A stretch of 29,130 nt of DNA, from positions 1-29,130 of the IMG/VR virus record IMGVR_UViG_3300028563_000064. One strand, written 5' to 3'. Shown piece by piece: positions 6,158-14,552 of this stretch. The notes beneath the pieces are model-generated. The model saw only the letters and a list, made by a program, of their open reading frames with translations. It was not told where the DNA came from and made no database searches. The position numbers and the translations under genes are program-made. The DNA comes from a virus. The number at the start of each line of letters is the position of its first letter. Position 1 is the stretch's first letter.

Positions 6158-7924
6158 TTACTCCGTTGGCTGCTTCGAGATCGCCTGCGGTAGGACAGCA
6201 CCGGCTGCCCCGCCACCGAGAACGGTCGCTGCAGTCCCGGCTCCCGCCCCTAGCTGCTTCGCTCGTTGCACACGAGCCGCTACGTCAGCGAGTCTAGCGA
6301 GTTGGTCTCCCCCGGCTTGACCGGATTGACTCATGATACTAGAGACCCCGCCCATATTAGGAGCAGCCGCCTTGGCTGCTAACCGTAGGGCTGTTAACTT
6401 AGGATGAACTACCGCATCCGCTATCGAGCTGATCGGACCTGCGCTAGGAGCGACGGCGGTGGCCGGTCCCTTCTTCGCGGCAGTAGTCATTACCTTCGTA
6501 TGGTCGTACATCTGCGCTTCCCGTTGCAGGGTGCCGATAAAGTCAGCGGCGTCCTTCGGGTTATCGAACAGAGCCCCGAGCTTCGCCTGCATGTCAGGGG
6601 TACCGATAAGCTTATACCCGGTGTTTACCTTCCCTGGGGTTTTACCGATCTCTCGAAAGAGCCCCTCAGCAACGCCGGAGCGGAAGGCGTCCTTAGAGGA
6701 GAAGTCCATATTCGTCATCGCCGCTTCCACGTCGTGGGGAGTCATCTTCGGGAACTCGTCTAAGCCAGAATGCAGGGCATCGACCACGGCATGATCGCTC
6801 TGAAATTGCTTGCGCGCTTCGGCATAGGGAGAGACGCCGTTAGGCCCGGCTGTTTTCGCGTCGATCTCGTCTACCATGCGATCACGCATCCCGCCGATAA
6901 TCCGCGCTTGGTTCTTATTCCCCGTCGCAGCCGCTCCCGCTACTTGATCGTCTAGCGCTCGCTTGACATAGTCGAAGTACTGGAGGGAGGGATTCATTAC
7001 CATGCCTTGGGGGTTAACCGGGCCGATAGGAACGCCGTCGGCTTTCATATCTTTCACAGCCCGTTTCGAGGCAGCTACGCCATACGGATTGTTAAGCACG
7101 TTAGAGAGCTGGTCCGACTGAATTGATGGGAAGGCTGCGTAGGCCTTATCGTAGAGAGGCTTGGCATTAGCTTTCATCGTAGCGACGAGTTTCTGCTCCT
7201 CATCCGTGTAGGGGCTAGGAGCGAGACCCTGGTTAACCGCCTCGGTGATTCGCTGTGGAGCCCCGGCCTGTCTCTGTTGAAGTTGCTGTGCGTAGGCCTG
7301 CGATTCCGGCGCTGGGGCTGCAATCGCCTGTTTAGCTAACGCCTGACCCTGCGGGCCTAGCACATCCCCGACTGTCTGCGGATTCGGGTTTGGCCCCCTT
7401 GCTCCTGATCGCAGTTCCGTAGCGAGGGCCTTTAACCGGGAGGACGCGGCTTGGGCGTTCCCCGCATCCGCAAGAACAGAAGAGGCGACAGCTCTCTCCG
7501 GAGAGGTAGTCTGCATCATCGTCTTAATCGCAGGCAGAGCCCGAGCCCCGGCATTAGCGGCCAAGCCGGTAGCAGCACCAGCCCCGGCCCCTACGAGGAG
7601 GTCAGAGGGTTTCCCCTCCTTGATCGCCTCCGGTACCGCAGCGGCACCCCCTGCCGTTGCCCCGACCGCCGCAGAGCCTACCACGGGATGGGCGGTAATA
7701 AACTCCCGCAAGGCACCGAGCCCCCTACTAATGCCCGGGTAGCGTCCTTTAAGCGCCATAGCGCCTGCCCCGAGGGCCGCAGCACCCCCGACCTCTAGCA
7801 GCCCCGCGTTAGGACTCCCGTCGCCAGGAGCGGGGGCCTGCGCGTGTTCTGGGGGAGCCGAGGAGGCCGCAGCGACCGCCTTTTCGGTTGACTGCTCGTC
7901 GTATTTGTCGAAGTAGTTACCCAT
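6158..7924 (-). CDS. Internal virion (ejection-type) protein
   Basis: A 588-residue protein coupled to the upstream gene by TAATG. It has two Gly/Ala-rich hydrophobic regions near the N-terminus (AALGAGAMAL; VVGSAAVGATAGGAAA, then LLVGAGAGAATGLAANAGA) and one near the C-terminus (GAGTAATVLGGGAAGAVL), resembling glycine-zipper membrane segments. The middle contains PLYDKAYAAF, YVKRALDDQV and YAEARKQFQ, which I recall from a widespread phage/prophage family beside internal virion proteins. Such proteins are carried in the capsid and ejected to help form a channel across the envelope. The ejection role is inferred from composition and context, not from a characterised homologue. Confidence 0.65.
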   Translation of the reverse strand: MGNYFDKYDEQSTEKAVAAASSAPPEHAQAPAPGDGSPNAGLLEVGGAAALGAGAMALKGRYPGISRGLGALREFITAHPVVGSAAVGATAGGAAAVPEAIKEGKPSDLLVGAGAGAATGLAANAGARALPAIKTMMQTTSPERAVASSVLADAGNAQAASSRLKALATELRSGARGPNPNPQTVGDVLGPQGQALAKQAIAAPAPESQAYAQQLQQRQAGAPQRITEAVNQGLAPSPYTDEEQKLVATMKANAKPLYDKAYAAFPSIQSDQLSNVLNNPYGVAASKRAVKDMKADGVPIGPVNPQGMVMNPSLQYFDYVKRALDDQVAGAAATGNKNQARIIGGMRDRMVDEIDAKTAGPNGVSPYAEARKQFQSDHAVVDALHSGLDEFPKMTPHDVEAAMTNMDFSSKDAFRSGVAEGLFREIGKTPGKVNTGYKLIGTPDMQAKLGALFDNPKDAADFIGTLQREAQMYDHTKVMTTAAKKGPATAVAPSAGPISSIADAVVHPKLTALRLAAKAAAPNMGGVSSIMSQSGQAGGDQLARLADVAARVQRAKQLGAGAGTAATVLGGGAAGAVLPQAISKQPTE

Positions 7925-9375
7925 TACTCTATCTCGCTTGGGAGGTACCCGTACTTAGCCTTAAAGTCATGCAGTAAGGTCGGGTTCTGTTTAAGAATGT
8001 CCGGGTTCGATAGATCCGATACTGCAGCGGCTGGGGCCGGGTTTAACTCGTAGGCCGTGCGAGGCAGGATTCTAGCACGCCACTCGCTATCGACCATCGC
8101 GTGGTGAGCATCGTAGGCCGGGGTACCTTCTTCGAAAGTCGGCATACCCATTCCGGCATAGAATTGGTTTTTCAGGTTATTCATCCGAGGAACAAGCATC
8201 GAGCGGTAGGCTTTCGTAACTGCGTGGGTTACCGGACCCGAGAAGTCTCTACTGACCTTATGCCCCGCCTCCTCACGTTCGTTAACTCCACTTGTTTGAG
8301 ATACGGCGTTCGCGATCTCGCTTCCAACGAAGGTCTTAATGGCATCGTAAACGGCAGGAGCCGCCTCGCCTGTCTGCACCCCTAGGAAATTACCAAGACG
8401 GTTAAGCTGTTTAATGTCGTTATTGTGCAACGCATCAGCCGCCTGATCTAAGATGTGCATGTGGCTAATGGCGAGATTTAGGGAACTAAGCTTGCCCCCG
8501 CTGCTGTTCGGTGCCGAGGAGGTAAATTCCTTTCGGGTTTGGTTTATCTGGTTGTAGATGCCCTCCTGGTAGTTCGGGTACTTCTGCATCACGGCATTCA
8601 TCGTCTCCATTGCACCAGGCTTAGTCAAAGCGTACTGACTAAACCCTGGCATATGGTAGGTTCCGATAGGGTCAACCATCCCTAGGTTCGGTGGGAGTTG
8701 ATCGGAGAACGGCTCTCCTTGCGGGGTCGTGGTTCGGGCTACGGGGTCGAAGAGGACTCGCTGCTTCATACCCCCTCCAACATCGATGACCTTAAGCTGG
8801 GTGTGAGTTACCCCTCCCGGTGCCTTATCGGGAGCCGCTTCAACTCCGAGGGCCTTAACAGCGAACTTGTCCGCTCCCTGCTCATGCAGTTTCTGCAACG
8901 CCATTTTCGCGTCGAGGCTCTTTGCATCGATCCCGTAGAGCTGTTTAGAGAGATCAACCCCACCGAGCGCCTGTTGCTGTTGGAATTCCCGCTCCTTCTC
9001 TAGCTCGTTTTTCTGCTCCCCTGCGACGTTCGCTAAGGTATCCCCGAAGCGACCGGTACGAGTAGGCGATAACCAGGCTTGAGCCATAGCTAGCTGGTTT
9101 TCTCTCGGTGTCGGCTGTAGGGCCGAGAGCTTATCCCGCGCATCCCGAAGCGCCTGCTTAACGCTCTCGGCATTAGCATTCATGCTAGAGAGGATGTCCT
9201 GCTCCCCCGCTTGGGTTGCTCCTGACTGGTACTTCTTTAGGAAAGCCGAAGCATCAGCCTTCGCCTCCTTAGTACTCGACTGCGGCTGTAGGAGCTGAGC
9301 TAACGCTCCCCCGCCACTCGGACTCTCGTCCGGGCCTTCGTCCTCGTCCTCATCAATTAAGCTAGGGTCTGCCAT
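7924..9375 (-). CDS. Internal virion/tail-associated helical protein
   Basis: A 483-residue, mostly helical protein with a very acidic N-terminus (DEDEDEGPDESP). Residues ~295-410 hold the recognisable region (LNLAISHMHILDQAADAL, then VQTGEAAPAVYDAI, VGSEIANAVSQTSGVNERE), which I remember from phage structural modules where these proteins follow Gln-rich ones. There is no signal peptide or catalytic motif. The ATG at 9375 is two bases after the previous stop. Probably a virion interior or ejection component; inferred. Confidence 0.65.
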   Translation of the reverse strand: MADPSLIDEDEDEGPDESPSGGGALAQLLQPQSSTKEAKADASAFLKKYQSGATQAGEQDILSSMNANAESVKQALRDARDKLSALQPTPRENQLAMAQAWLSPTRTGRFGDTLANVAGEQKNELEKEREFQQQQALGGVDLSKQLYGIDAKSLDAKMALQKLHEQGADKFAVKALGVEAAPDKAPGGVTHTQLKVIDVGGGMKQRVLFDPVARTTTPQGEPFSDQLPPNLGMVDPIGTYHMPGFSQYALTKPGAMETMNAVMQKYPNYQEGIYNQINQTRKEFTSSAPNSSGGKLSSLNLAISHMHILDQAADALHNNDIKQLNRLGNFLGVQTGEAAPAVYDAIKTFVGSEIANAVSQTSGVNEREEAGHKVSRDFSGPVTHAVTKAYRSMLVPRMNNLKNQFYAGMGMPTFEEGTPAYDAHHAMVDSEWRARILPRTAYELNPAPAAAVSDLSNPDILKQNPTLLHDFKAKYGYLPSEIE

Positions 9376-9377
9376 GA

Positions 9378-10382
9378 TTAGCCGCCACTCGGGTTAAGGA
9401 GGTTATAGAGCCCCAGAGACTGCGAAAGCGGGGAAGCACCGTAACTTGGTGCATACCCTGTCTGAGCACTCGTCGAGCTTCCCGGTACCGTAGTCGGTGT
9501 CGCAGTCCCCGAGAGGATCTGGGAGAGGTAACCGAGCTGTTGATACGGGTACTGCTGCTGGTTCTGGAAGTTCTGGTAACCGACGTTAAGGTTCTGCTGA
9601 TTAAGTCCTTGCTGTTCTGCTCCGACCGTATCGAGTGCAGCCGCACCCTGCAAGCCGAGCGCTTGACCGGTCTGGGAGAGCGATCCGAGCTGAGAGGCCC
9701 CCTGCAACCCGAGGACGCCCTGCTCGTATCCGAGACCACCGAGGGTCTGTCCGAGCGCACCGGTTGCCTGCCCAGCGGCGAGTCCCGTCTGCTGTGCGTT
9801 CGTGTACGCTTGGGAGAGAGCGGACCCCGCCGTATCTTGGATATTCTGCGTGATCTGCGCGGCCCCCTGGTTTTGGGCTCTCGTGTTCGCACTCGATCCC
9901 GCCTGCCCTGCCGCCGCGTACTGCTGGTTAATCGAGGGCTGGAGGGTGTTATTCCAGTACTGAGTAGCCTGGTCCTCCGCCTGCTTGATAACGTTGTTCG
10001 TATACGGATTTAGCTGTGCAGCCGTAGGAGCTACTGCATTATTGATATAGCTCGAAGCCTGTGGCACAAAACTCTGAGCTTGTGTTAGCGCTCCCGGGGT
10101 TGCCGAGGAGCTTGCTAACCCCATCGCCTGGTTTAGGGGGCTCTGGTACTGGCCCTGAAGGTTCTGTACCTCGCTCTGCGCCTGCGTCTGCGGGTCCGTA
10201 AACCCCGCGACTTGGGGACCCCCATAAGGCTGATATGGTTGCCCCGCTAGCGCCGCTGCCTGCCCTAAGATGCCCTGGCTATACTCCTGCAACCACGTCG
10301 GGACTTGAGACGACGATGTCCCGTAGTTCGTGGTCGAGGTCGGAGCCTGACCTTGGAATAAGAAGTCGAGAACGGAACTCAT
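9378..10382 (-). CDS. Gln/Gly-rich phage structural protein (internal virion type)
   Basis: A 334-residue low-complexity protein rich in Gln, Gly, Ala and Tyr. The N-terminus (WLQEYSQGILGQAAALAG, then PYQPYGGPQVAGFTDPQ) and the middle (LNPYTNNVIKQ, QQYAAAGQAGSSANTRAQNQ) match a very common uncultured-phage family upstream of internal virion genes. Long Gln-rich helices are predicted. The ATG is one base after the upstream stop (TAACATG). A virion protein in the ejection apparatus is likely, but no biochemistry is known to me. Confidence 0.7.
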   Translation of the reverse strand: MSSVLDFLFQGQAPTSTTNYGTSSSQVPTWLQEYSQGILGQAAALAGQPYQPYGGPQVAGFTDPQTQAQSEVQNLQGQYQSPLNQAMGLASSSATPGALTQAQSFVPQASSYINNAVAPTAAQLNPYTNNVIKQAEDQATQYWNNTLQPSINQQYAAAGQAGSSANTRAQNQGAAQITQNIQDTAGSALSQAYTNAQQTGLAAGQATGALGQTLGGLGYEQGVLGLQGASQLGSLSQTGQALGLQGAAALDTVGAEQQGLNQQNLNVGYQNFQNQQQYPYQQLGYLSQILSGTATPTTVPGSSTSAQTGYAPSYGASPLSQSLGLYNLLNPSGG

Positions 10383-10383
10383 G

Positions 10384-12807
10384 TTACTTCCCCTTCCCCA
10401 GATAAGCCAAGGGCTCTTTAGCCTTCATAAATTGTTTGCCTTTCACGAGGGACTTCCCCGCGTGCTTGCGAACCTGCTCCCGTAACTGATCGAGCTTTCG
10501 TGCCCCGGCATCATTAGACCCGTTACCGAGCATCGAGACGGTGCCACCGTCCATAACGTATTCACCCCCGGAGAGCTTTGCGTTAACCTCGTCAGAGGTT
10601 CCGTCCCCATAGCCAGGGTCATCGACGTACCCCTCTCCCTCATGCATTCCAGAGGACTGACTTAAAGCTCCACCTCCCTTGGCCTTTAAAATAGGGGAAG
10701 AGCCAGGGCCTCCTGGTATCCCCCCCATATAAGGAGCAAGCTGCATGTTTGGTGTCCCAGCGGTCGTGGAAGAAGCGGCCGTAGGCGAGGCGGGAGAAAC
10801 ACCAGAAACAGCGGGGAGCTGGTTATTAGAGAAGAAGGTCTGTTCCGGCCCCTCTCCATATTTATACCATTGTTCAGGAGTCCAATTCGAAGTGGTCGGG
10901 CCTACGTACTGCCGGGAGTAGTTAGGCACCGAGAACGGGGTCGAGGGAGGCCCGTACCCAGCCGGGGGTGTGGTTGAGGGTTGGGTAGCATTCCCACTAC
11001 CGGAGGACTTGCCCCCTAGCGAGGCGATGATCGGCGCGAGAGACGCAGCCGTTAACCCTAACTGGGATAAGGTCTGCGCCGTGCTCGGAGAGAGACCAAG
11101 CTTTCCTAGGAGGCTAGCGAGAGCCCCGCTCGCTCCCTTCCCCCCGCTGCTTGACGAGGTCAAATTGCTGCTAGGCAACTGCTGTAACTGGGAGAGCAGG
11201 TTAGGATCTAGTTGGGAGGCGCTTTGCAAATTCGGATCACTAAAGGACGGTGCGTTGCTAAAGAGCCCTAGGGAGTCTAGGTTACTAGAATCCATTACCT
11301 GGGTGCCGTCCCGTAAGGCCTGAGCGTTATAGTTAGCGGGCAGATCCCCGCTGGAACTAAAAGTCCCGAGGTCTAACGGGGAAGAGTTGTCAAAGATGCT
11401 AGAGAGGTCTAGGCTACTAGCGGGTGAATACGAGTTATCGAAACTAAAGGAGTCATCGACACTCCCGCCGTCATCGAAACTCTTTAACTTCTTCTTCATA
11501 TGTCCACCTTGTGCCATGACGGGTCTCTGGGCTATCGGAGTTGGTTGCTGGGGCTCTAGGGAGGGCTGTGTCTGCATTTGAATCGAGCCGGGACGTTGTG
11601 CCTGCAAATACTGCTGTATCAAAGCAGAGGAGGGAACTACCCCGGCCGCAGTCGCAGACCCCATGTTCGCGGGAGTAGAGGGCGGCTGCGCTTGGGCTGC
11701 CCTGCTAGCCGCCAGAGACGCCTGCATCTCAGGGGTCATTCCCGCATAGGTAGGCAGCGTCGTGTCGATCTGCCCCTTGATGCCAATGGGGGTCGTGTTA
11801 TCCAAGGTACCATTCGTGTAATCCCCGATCAGGTTCTGGATTGCTCCCGAGAGGACCCCACCTACTCCGTTGTCAGGACCTACGATCCCCTGCCCGTTCG
11901 TTCTCTGGGTGATATACGGGTTAATGACCGAGGAGTAGATGTCCGCAGCCGATTCTCCGGGCTTGATCGTTCCGGCACTGTAGCCCGAGTTGATCTGGTT
12001 AGCAATGTCGTTAAGGAACGACCCCTCCTGCATCCGTCCCCAAGTCTGTTCGATAGGCTCCGAATGCCCCGGGGTATTGTTCTTCGCATCGAAGATACCA
12101 GCGAGGGTCTCCATCGACTGCTGAGGGGTAAGAGTCGAGAGCGCCCCTTGGGCCTTGGTCGGGTCCTGGTTATACGCCTGCGTGTATTGAGGGATAAGAC
12201 TATTAACGGCGTCCGTCTCCGGGTCGTGTTTGCCTCCCCCGAAAGCCGAAGAGAGGGCTCCGATGGCCCCACCCGCCAGTCCCCCGATGACCGTCCCTAC
12301 GGGGCCTACGAGAGAGCCAACCGAGGCTCCGGTCTCTGCACCAGAGAGGGCGTCGGGACCGGTAGCACCAGACTGCCAGTTCTTACCGAAGTTGTAGAGG
12401 GAGAGAGCCGCACCAAGCGGACCTGCTACGTCTCCTAAGCCTTGAGATAGCGCGGTGTTTCCCGCCATCTGGGCTCCGTACTGACCTAATCGTAGTGCAT
12501 CAACCCCTGCCTGACCGTACCCGGAGACGCCACCCTGCTCTAACCCGGTGTAGAGACCGAGACCCGAGCCTAGCGCACCCCCGGCTTGGCTTAACCCTGG
12601 GCTGTTTGTAAGCAACCCTCCGAGCTTCGCCGCATTAGCAGCCGCAATAGCGTCCCCTAGGGGAGTCCCCGCGTGCAGGCCGCCATAGATGCTTAGAGCG
12701 TCACTCGCCCCGCTAAGGGCAGTGCCTACTCCGTTATTATTCGAGGTAGGAGGAGCCCCAGAGCCGGTCGGGTAGGGAATGGTAGGCTGGTAATCGGTAG
12801 AGCTCAT
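10384..12807 (-). CDS. Large internal virion protein with glycine zipper and conserved phage C-terminus
   Basis: The ATG at 12807 overlaps the upstream TGA (ATGA) and is preferred over a TTG at 12849. The 807-residue product has a Gly/Ala-rich N-terminal region with a glycine-zipper-like stretch (VGSLVGPVGTVIGGLAGGAI), then a helical domain, a Gln/Pro linker, MAQGGHMKKKLKSFDDGGSV and a Ser-rich region. The last ~80 residues carry a motif widely seen in phage structural proteins: LSGGEYVMDGGTVSMLGNGS, then NDAGARKLDQLREQVRKHAG, ending in PLAYL. The composition suggests membrane insertion during DNA ejection. It could be two ancestral proteins fused at the Gln/Pro linker. Moderate confidence in the role, high in the gene. 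Confidence 0.7.
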   Translation of the reverse strand: MSSTDYQPTIPYPTGSGAPPTSNNNGVGTALSGASDALSIYGGLHAGTPLGDAIAAANAAKLGGLLTNSPGLSQAGGALGSGLGLYTGLEQGGVSGYGQAGVDALRLGQYGAQMAGNTALSQGLGDVAGPLGAALSLYNFGKNWQSGATGPDALSGAETGASVGSLVGPVGTVIGGLAGGAIGALSSAFGGGKHDPETDAVNSLIPQYTQAYNQDPTKAQGALSTLTPQQSMETLAGIFDAKNNTPGHSEPIEQTWGRMQEGSFLNDIANQINSGYSAGTIKPGESAADIYSSVINPYITQRTNGQGIVGPDNGVGGVLSGAIQNLIGDYTNGTLDNTTPIGIKGQIDTTLPTYAGMTPEMQASLAASRAAQAQPPSTPANMGSATAAGVVPSSALIQQYLQAQRPGSIQMQTQPSLEPQQPTPIAQRPVMAQGGHMKKKLKSFDDGGSVDDSFSFDNSYSPASSLDLSSIFDNSSPLDLGTFSSSGDLPANYNAQALRDGTQVMDSSNLDSLGLFSNAPSFSDPNLQSASQLDPNLLSQLQQLPSSNLTSSSSGGKGASGALASLLGKLGLSPSTAQTLSQLGLTAASLAPIIASLGGKSSGSGNATQPSTTPPAGYGPPSTPFSVPNYSRQYVGPTTSNWTPEQWYKYGEGPEQTFFSNNQLPAVSGVSPASPTAASSTTAGTPNMQLAPYMGGIPGGPGSSPILKAKGGGALSQSSGMHEGEGYVDDPGYGDGTSDEVNAKLSGGEYVMDGGTVSMLGNGSNDAGARKLDQLREQVRKHAGKSLVKGKQFMKAKEPLAYLGKGK

Positions 12808-13031
12808 AGAGGTACTGCCTGGATAAAGCGCATAGCCCACTCCCTCCAATCACCAAAGTGGCGGGGGTCCGGGGGATGGAATTGGGAGATCTTCGTACTC
12901 GACGAAACACTTATCGCCCACCGCTGCCAGTCATGCTCCGAGAGGAGCGTAGGAACAGTAACTAGCTGCCCTAGATCCAGAGCGGTCAAGTCGCACCAAT
13001 CCTTGACGTTAAGGCCTCTCGGGTCTATCAC
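12804..13031 (-). CDS. Small conserved structural-module protein
   Basis: A 75-residue protein with GTGA overlap upstream and ATGA overlap downstream. LNVKDWCDLTALDL, W-x-x-WA and the C-terminal PPDPRHFGDWREWAMRFIQ ending in VPL match a small protein I recall between the gp10-like hub gene and large internal virion genes of other phages. There is no signal peptide. Its Trp/Asp-rich surface suggests a connector or chaperone, but that is speculative. Confidence 0.7.
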   Translation of the reverse strand: MIDPRGLNVKDWCDLTALDLGQLVTVPTLLSEHDWQRWAISVSSSTKISQFHPPDPRHFGDWREWAMRFIQAVPL

Positions 13032-14551
13032 GATGAGTACCTCCCGTCCGTTTCCTCGATGTGCGCGAGGGTGTGACCGAGGTAGTAGTCACCTCCGGGA
13101 GTGTTCGACTCGATTTGGAAAGCAAGTAACCGCGCGTTCTCCTTTAGGTAAACGAGCTGGGTATCCGGCGTCGTTACTACCGCTGGAACGACCTTCGGCA
13201 CCGAAGCGCTCTGAGACAACGTCGCATTCGCTCTCTGGTAGACGGTTAGAGTCAAATCCCCCGTCTGCCCAAAGTCAGGCTCCACGAGAGAGACGCCTAG
13301 CGCCTTATCCTTTGGCTGCGGAGCTACGAGCGGGGACATCTCCGTGGTCTTAAAGTACGAACGGATAGGGGTGATCTGCCCGTTCTGGTTTTTATCCAGT
13401 CCGGTCTCGTGCTGCCAAAGAGTAAATCCGGTCTCTGTTTCGTCGAGGTCCGTCATGTAAGGCTTGTTAAACGTGCGCGGGGAAGTACCCGAGGTACGTC
13501 CTAGGTCCGGAAGTGGCGTATCATACCAAACTCCTAACTGGGTGTTATAGATCACGGCATGGTTGCATTCCGTCGAGGACCCGAATGGGAAGCACCACCA
13601 GATCTCGCAAGCGGCCTGAACCTTAATGGCGAAGACCTTTTGACGGTACTGGAAATTTAGGTTCTTAAAGAAGAAGTCCAGATTCTGGGTATTCGGTAAC
13701 TCCCGAACGATGCCGTTAAACATCGAGAAGTGATCGACCTCGGGCCAGTAGTAGATCCCGTCGAACTCTACGATGGCGCTAGAGGAGAGGACCGAGGTGT
13801 CGCTAGAGATCGTGTTAAAGTTAAACGGGATGCCCGCGAGCAACGCCGCGTTGTAGGTTGCTACGATAAGCTCGGACATTGACCAGAGGATCATCGCGGG
13901 CCCACCGGACCCGTTGCGCAGGGGCAGGCCCTTTACGATCTTTTGGTCTGATACGAAAGCCGAATTAGGAGCAGTAGTAACATTGTTGATGGCCGAGACA
14001 TCGATACGACCGAAGTTACCGTATCCGATCAGGTAAGGAGAAACAGCAACGACGCCCCCGCTAACAGGGTCCATTCCTGAGGCGACTAAGGGAGTAGCCG
14101 CATTGACATCTCCGTAGTAGATCGGGGTCTCTGTAAGACTCGTGATCTCCGCTAGGTTAGGAGACCCGTTAGCTACTAGCACCGTTTGTCCGGAGGCCGT
14201 GTTATAAAAGGTGTCGAACTGCCAGAGGTTATTCGCATTAACAGCGAACCCAGCCGGAGTACGGTCATTCTGCGCCCCGGGGTTACCGAACTGGTCTGAC
14301 TGGATCTGCTCTAAGAACGACTCGGAACCTAAGTGCAGGTAATTGATCCCCCCGAAGAAGTAGGCATCCATCCCGTAGACCTTCTCCGGGAGTTGAGAGG
14401 TGATGCTCTTATATCCTGCGATCTTTCGAGGCAGAGCACGGCGGGAAAACCGGCACCATTGCCCGTCCTTATACTCGTCGCCTTCCAGCAGGGTACCGTC
14501 CCGTTTGATACCAGGCTTCGAGATGATTCTAACTGGGGTTGGGGCTGTCAT
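13028..14551 (-). CDS. P22 gp10-like tail hub / DNA-stabilisation protein
   Basis: The ATG at 14551 is one base after the upstream stop (TAACATG); the in-frame extension to 14614 would only shadow the fibre gene. The product is 507 residues. Its N-terminus (KPGIKRDGTLLEGDEYKDGQ, then WCRFSRRALPRKIAGYKSI) is the hallmark of phage stabilisation/hub proteins that start with 'xPGIxRDGT' and 'WxDxxxVRFRxGxPEKIGG'. The remainder is beta-rich with repeated aromatic-Gly turns (PEVDHFSMFNGIVRELP), consistent with a beta-propeller. Such proteins plug the portal-adaptor channel below the head. Neighbours (adaptor, fibre, internal virion genes) agree. Confidence 0.75.
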   Translation of the reverse strand: MTAPTPVRIISKPGIKRDGTLLEGDEYKDGQWCRFSRRALPRKIAGYKSITSQLPEKVYGMDAYFFGGINYLHLGSESFLEQIQSDQFGNPGAQNDRTPAGFAVNANNLWQFDTFYNTASGQTVLVANGSPNLAEITSLTETPIYYGDVNAATPLVASGMDPVSGGVVAVSPYLIGYGNFGRIDVSAINNVTTAPNSAFVSDQKIVKGLPLRNGSGGPAMILWSMSELIVATYNAALLAGIPFNFNTISSDTSVLSSSAIVEFDGIYYWPEVDHFSMFNGIVRELPNTQNLDFFFKNLNFQYRQKVFAIKVQAACEIWWCFPFGSSTECNHAVIYNTQLGVWYDTPLPDLGRTSGTSPRTFNKPYMTDLDETETGFTLWQHETGLDKNQNGQITPIRSYFKTTEMSPLVAPQPKDKALGVSLVEPDFGQTGDLTLTVYQRANATLSQSASVPKVVPAVVTTPDTQLVYLKENARLLAFQIESNTPGGDYYLGHTLAHIEETDGRYSS

Positions 14552-14552
14552 G

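Noticed and set aside
11578-12438. 286-codon open frame on the + strand
   Set aside because: Arg/Gly-rich antisense reflection of the large internal virion protein, which has clear motifs and coupling on the - strand.
12808-12849. TTG start for the large internal virion protein
   Set aside because: The ATG at 12807 forms the ATGA junction typical of this operon.
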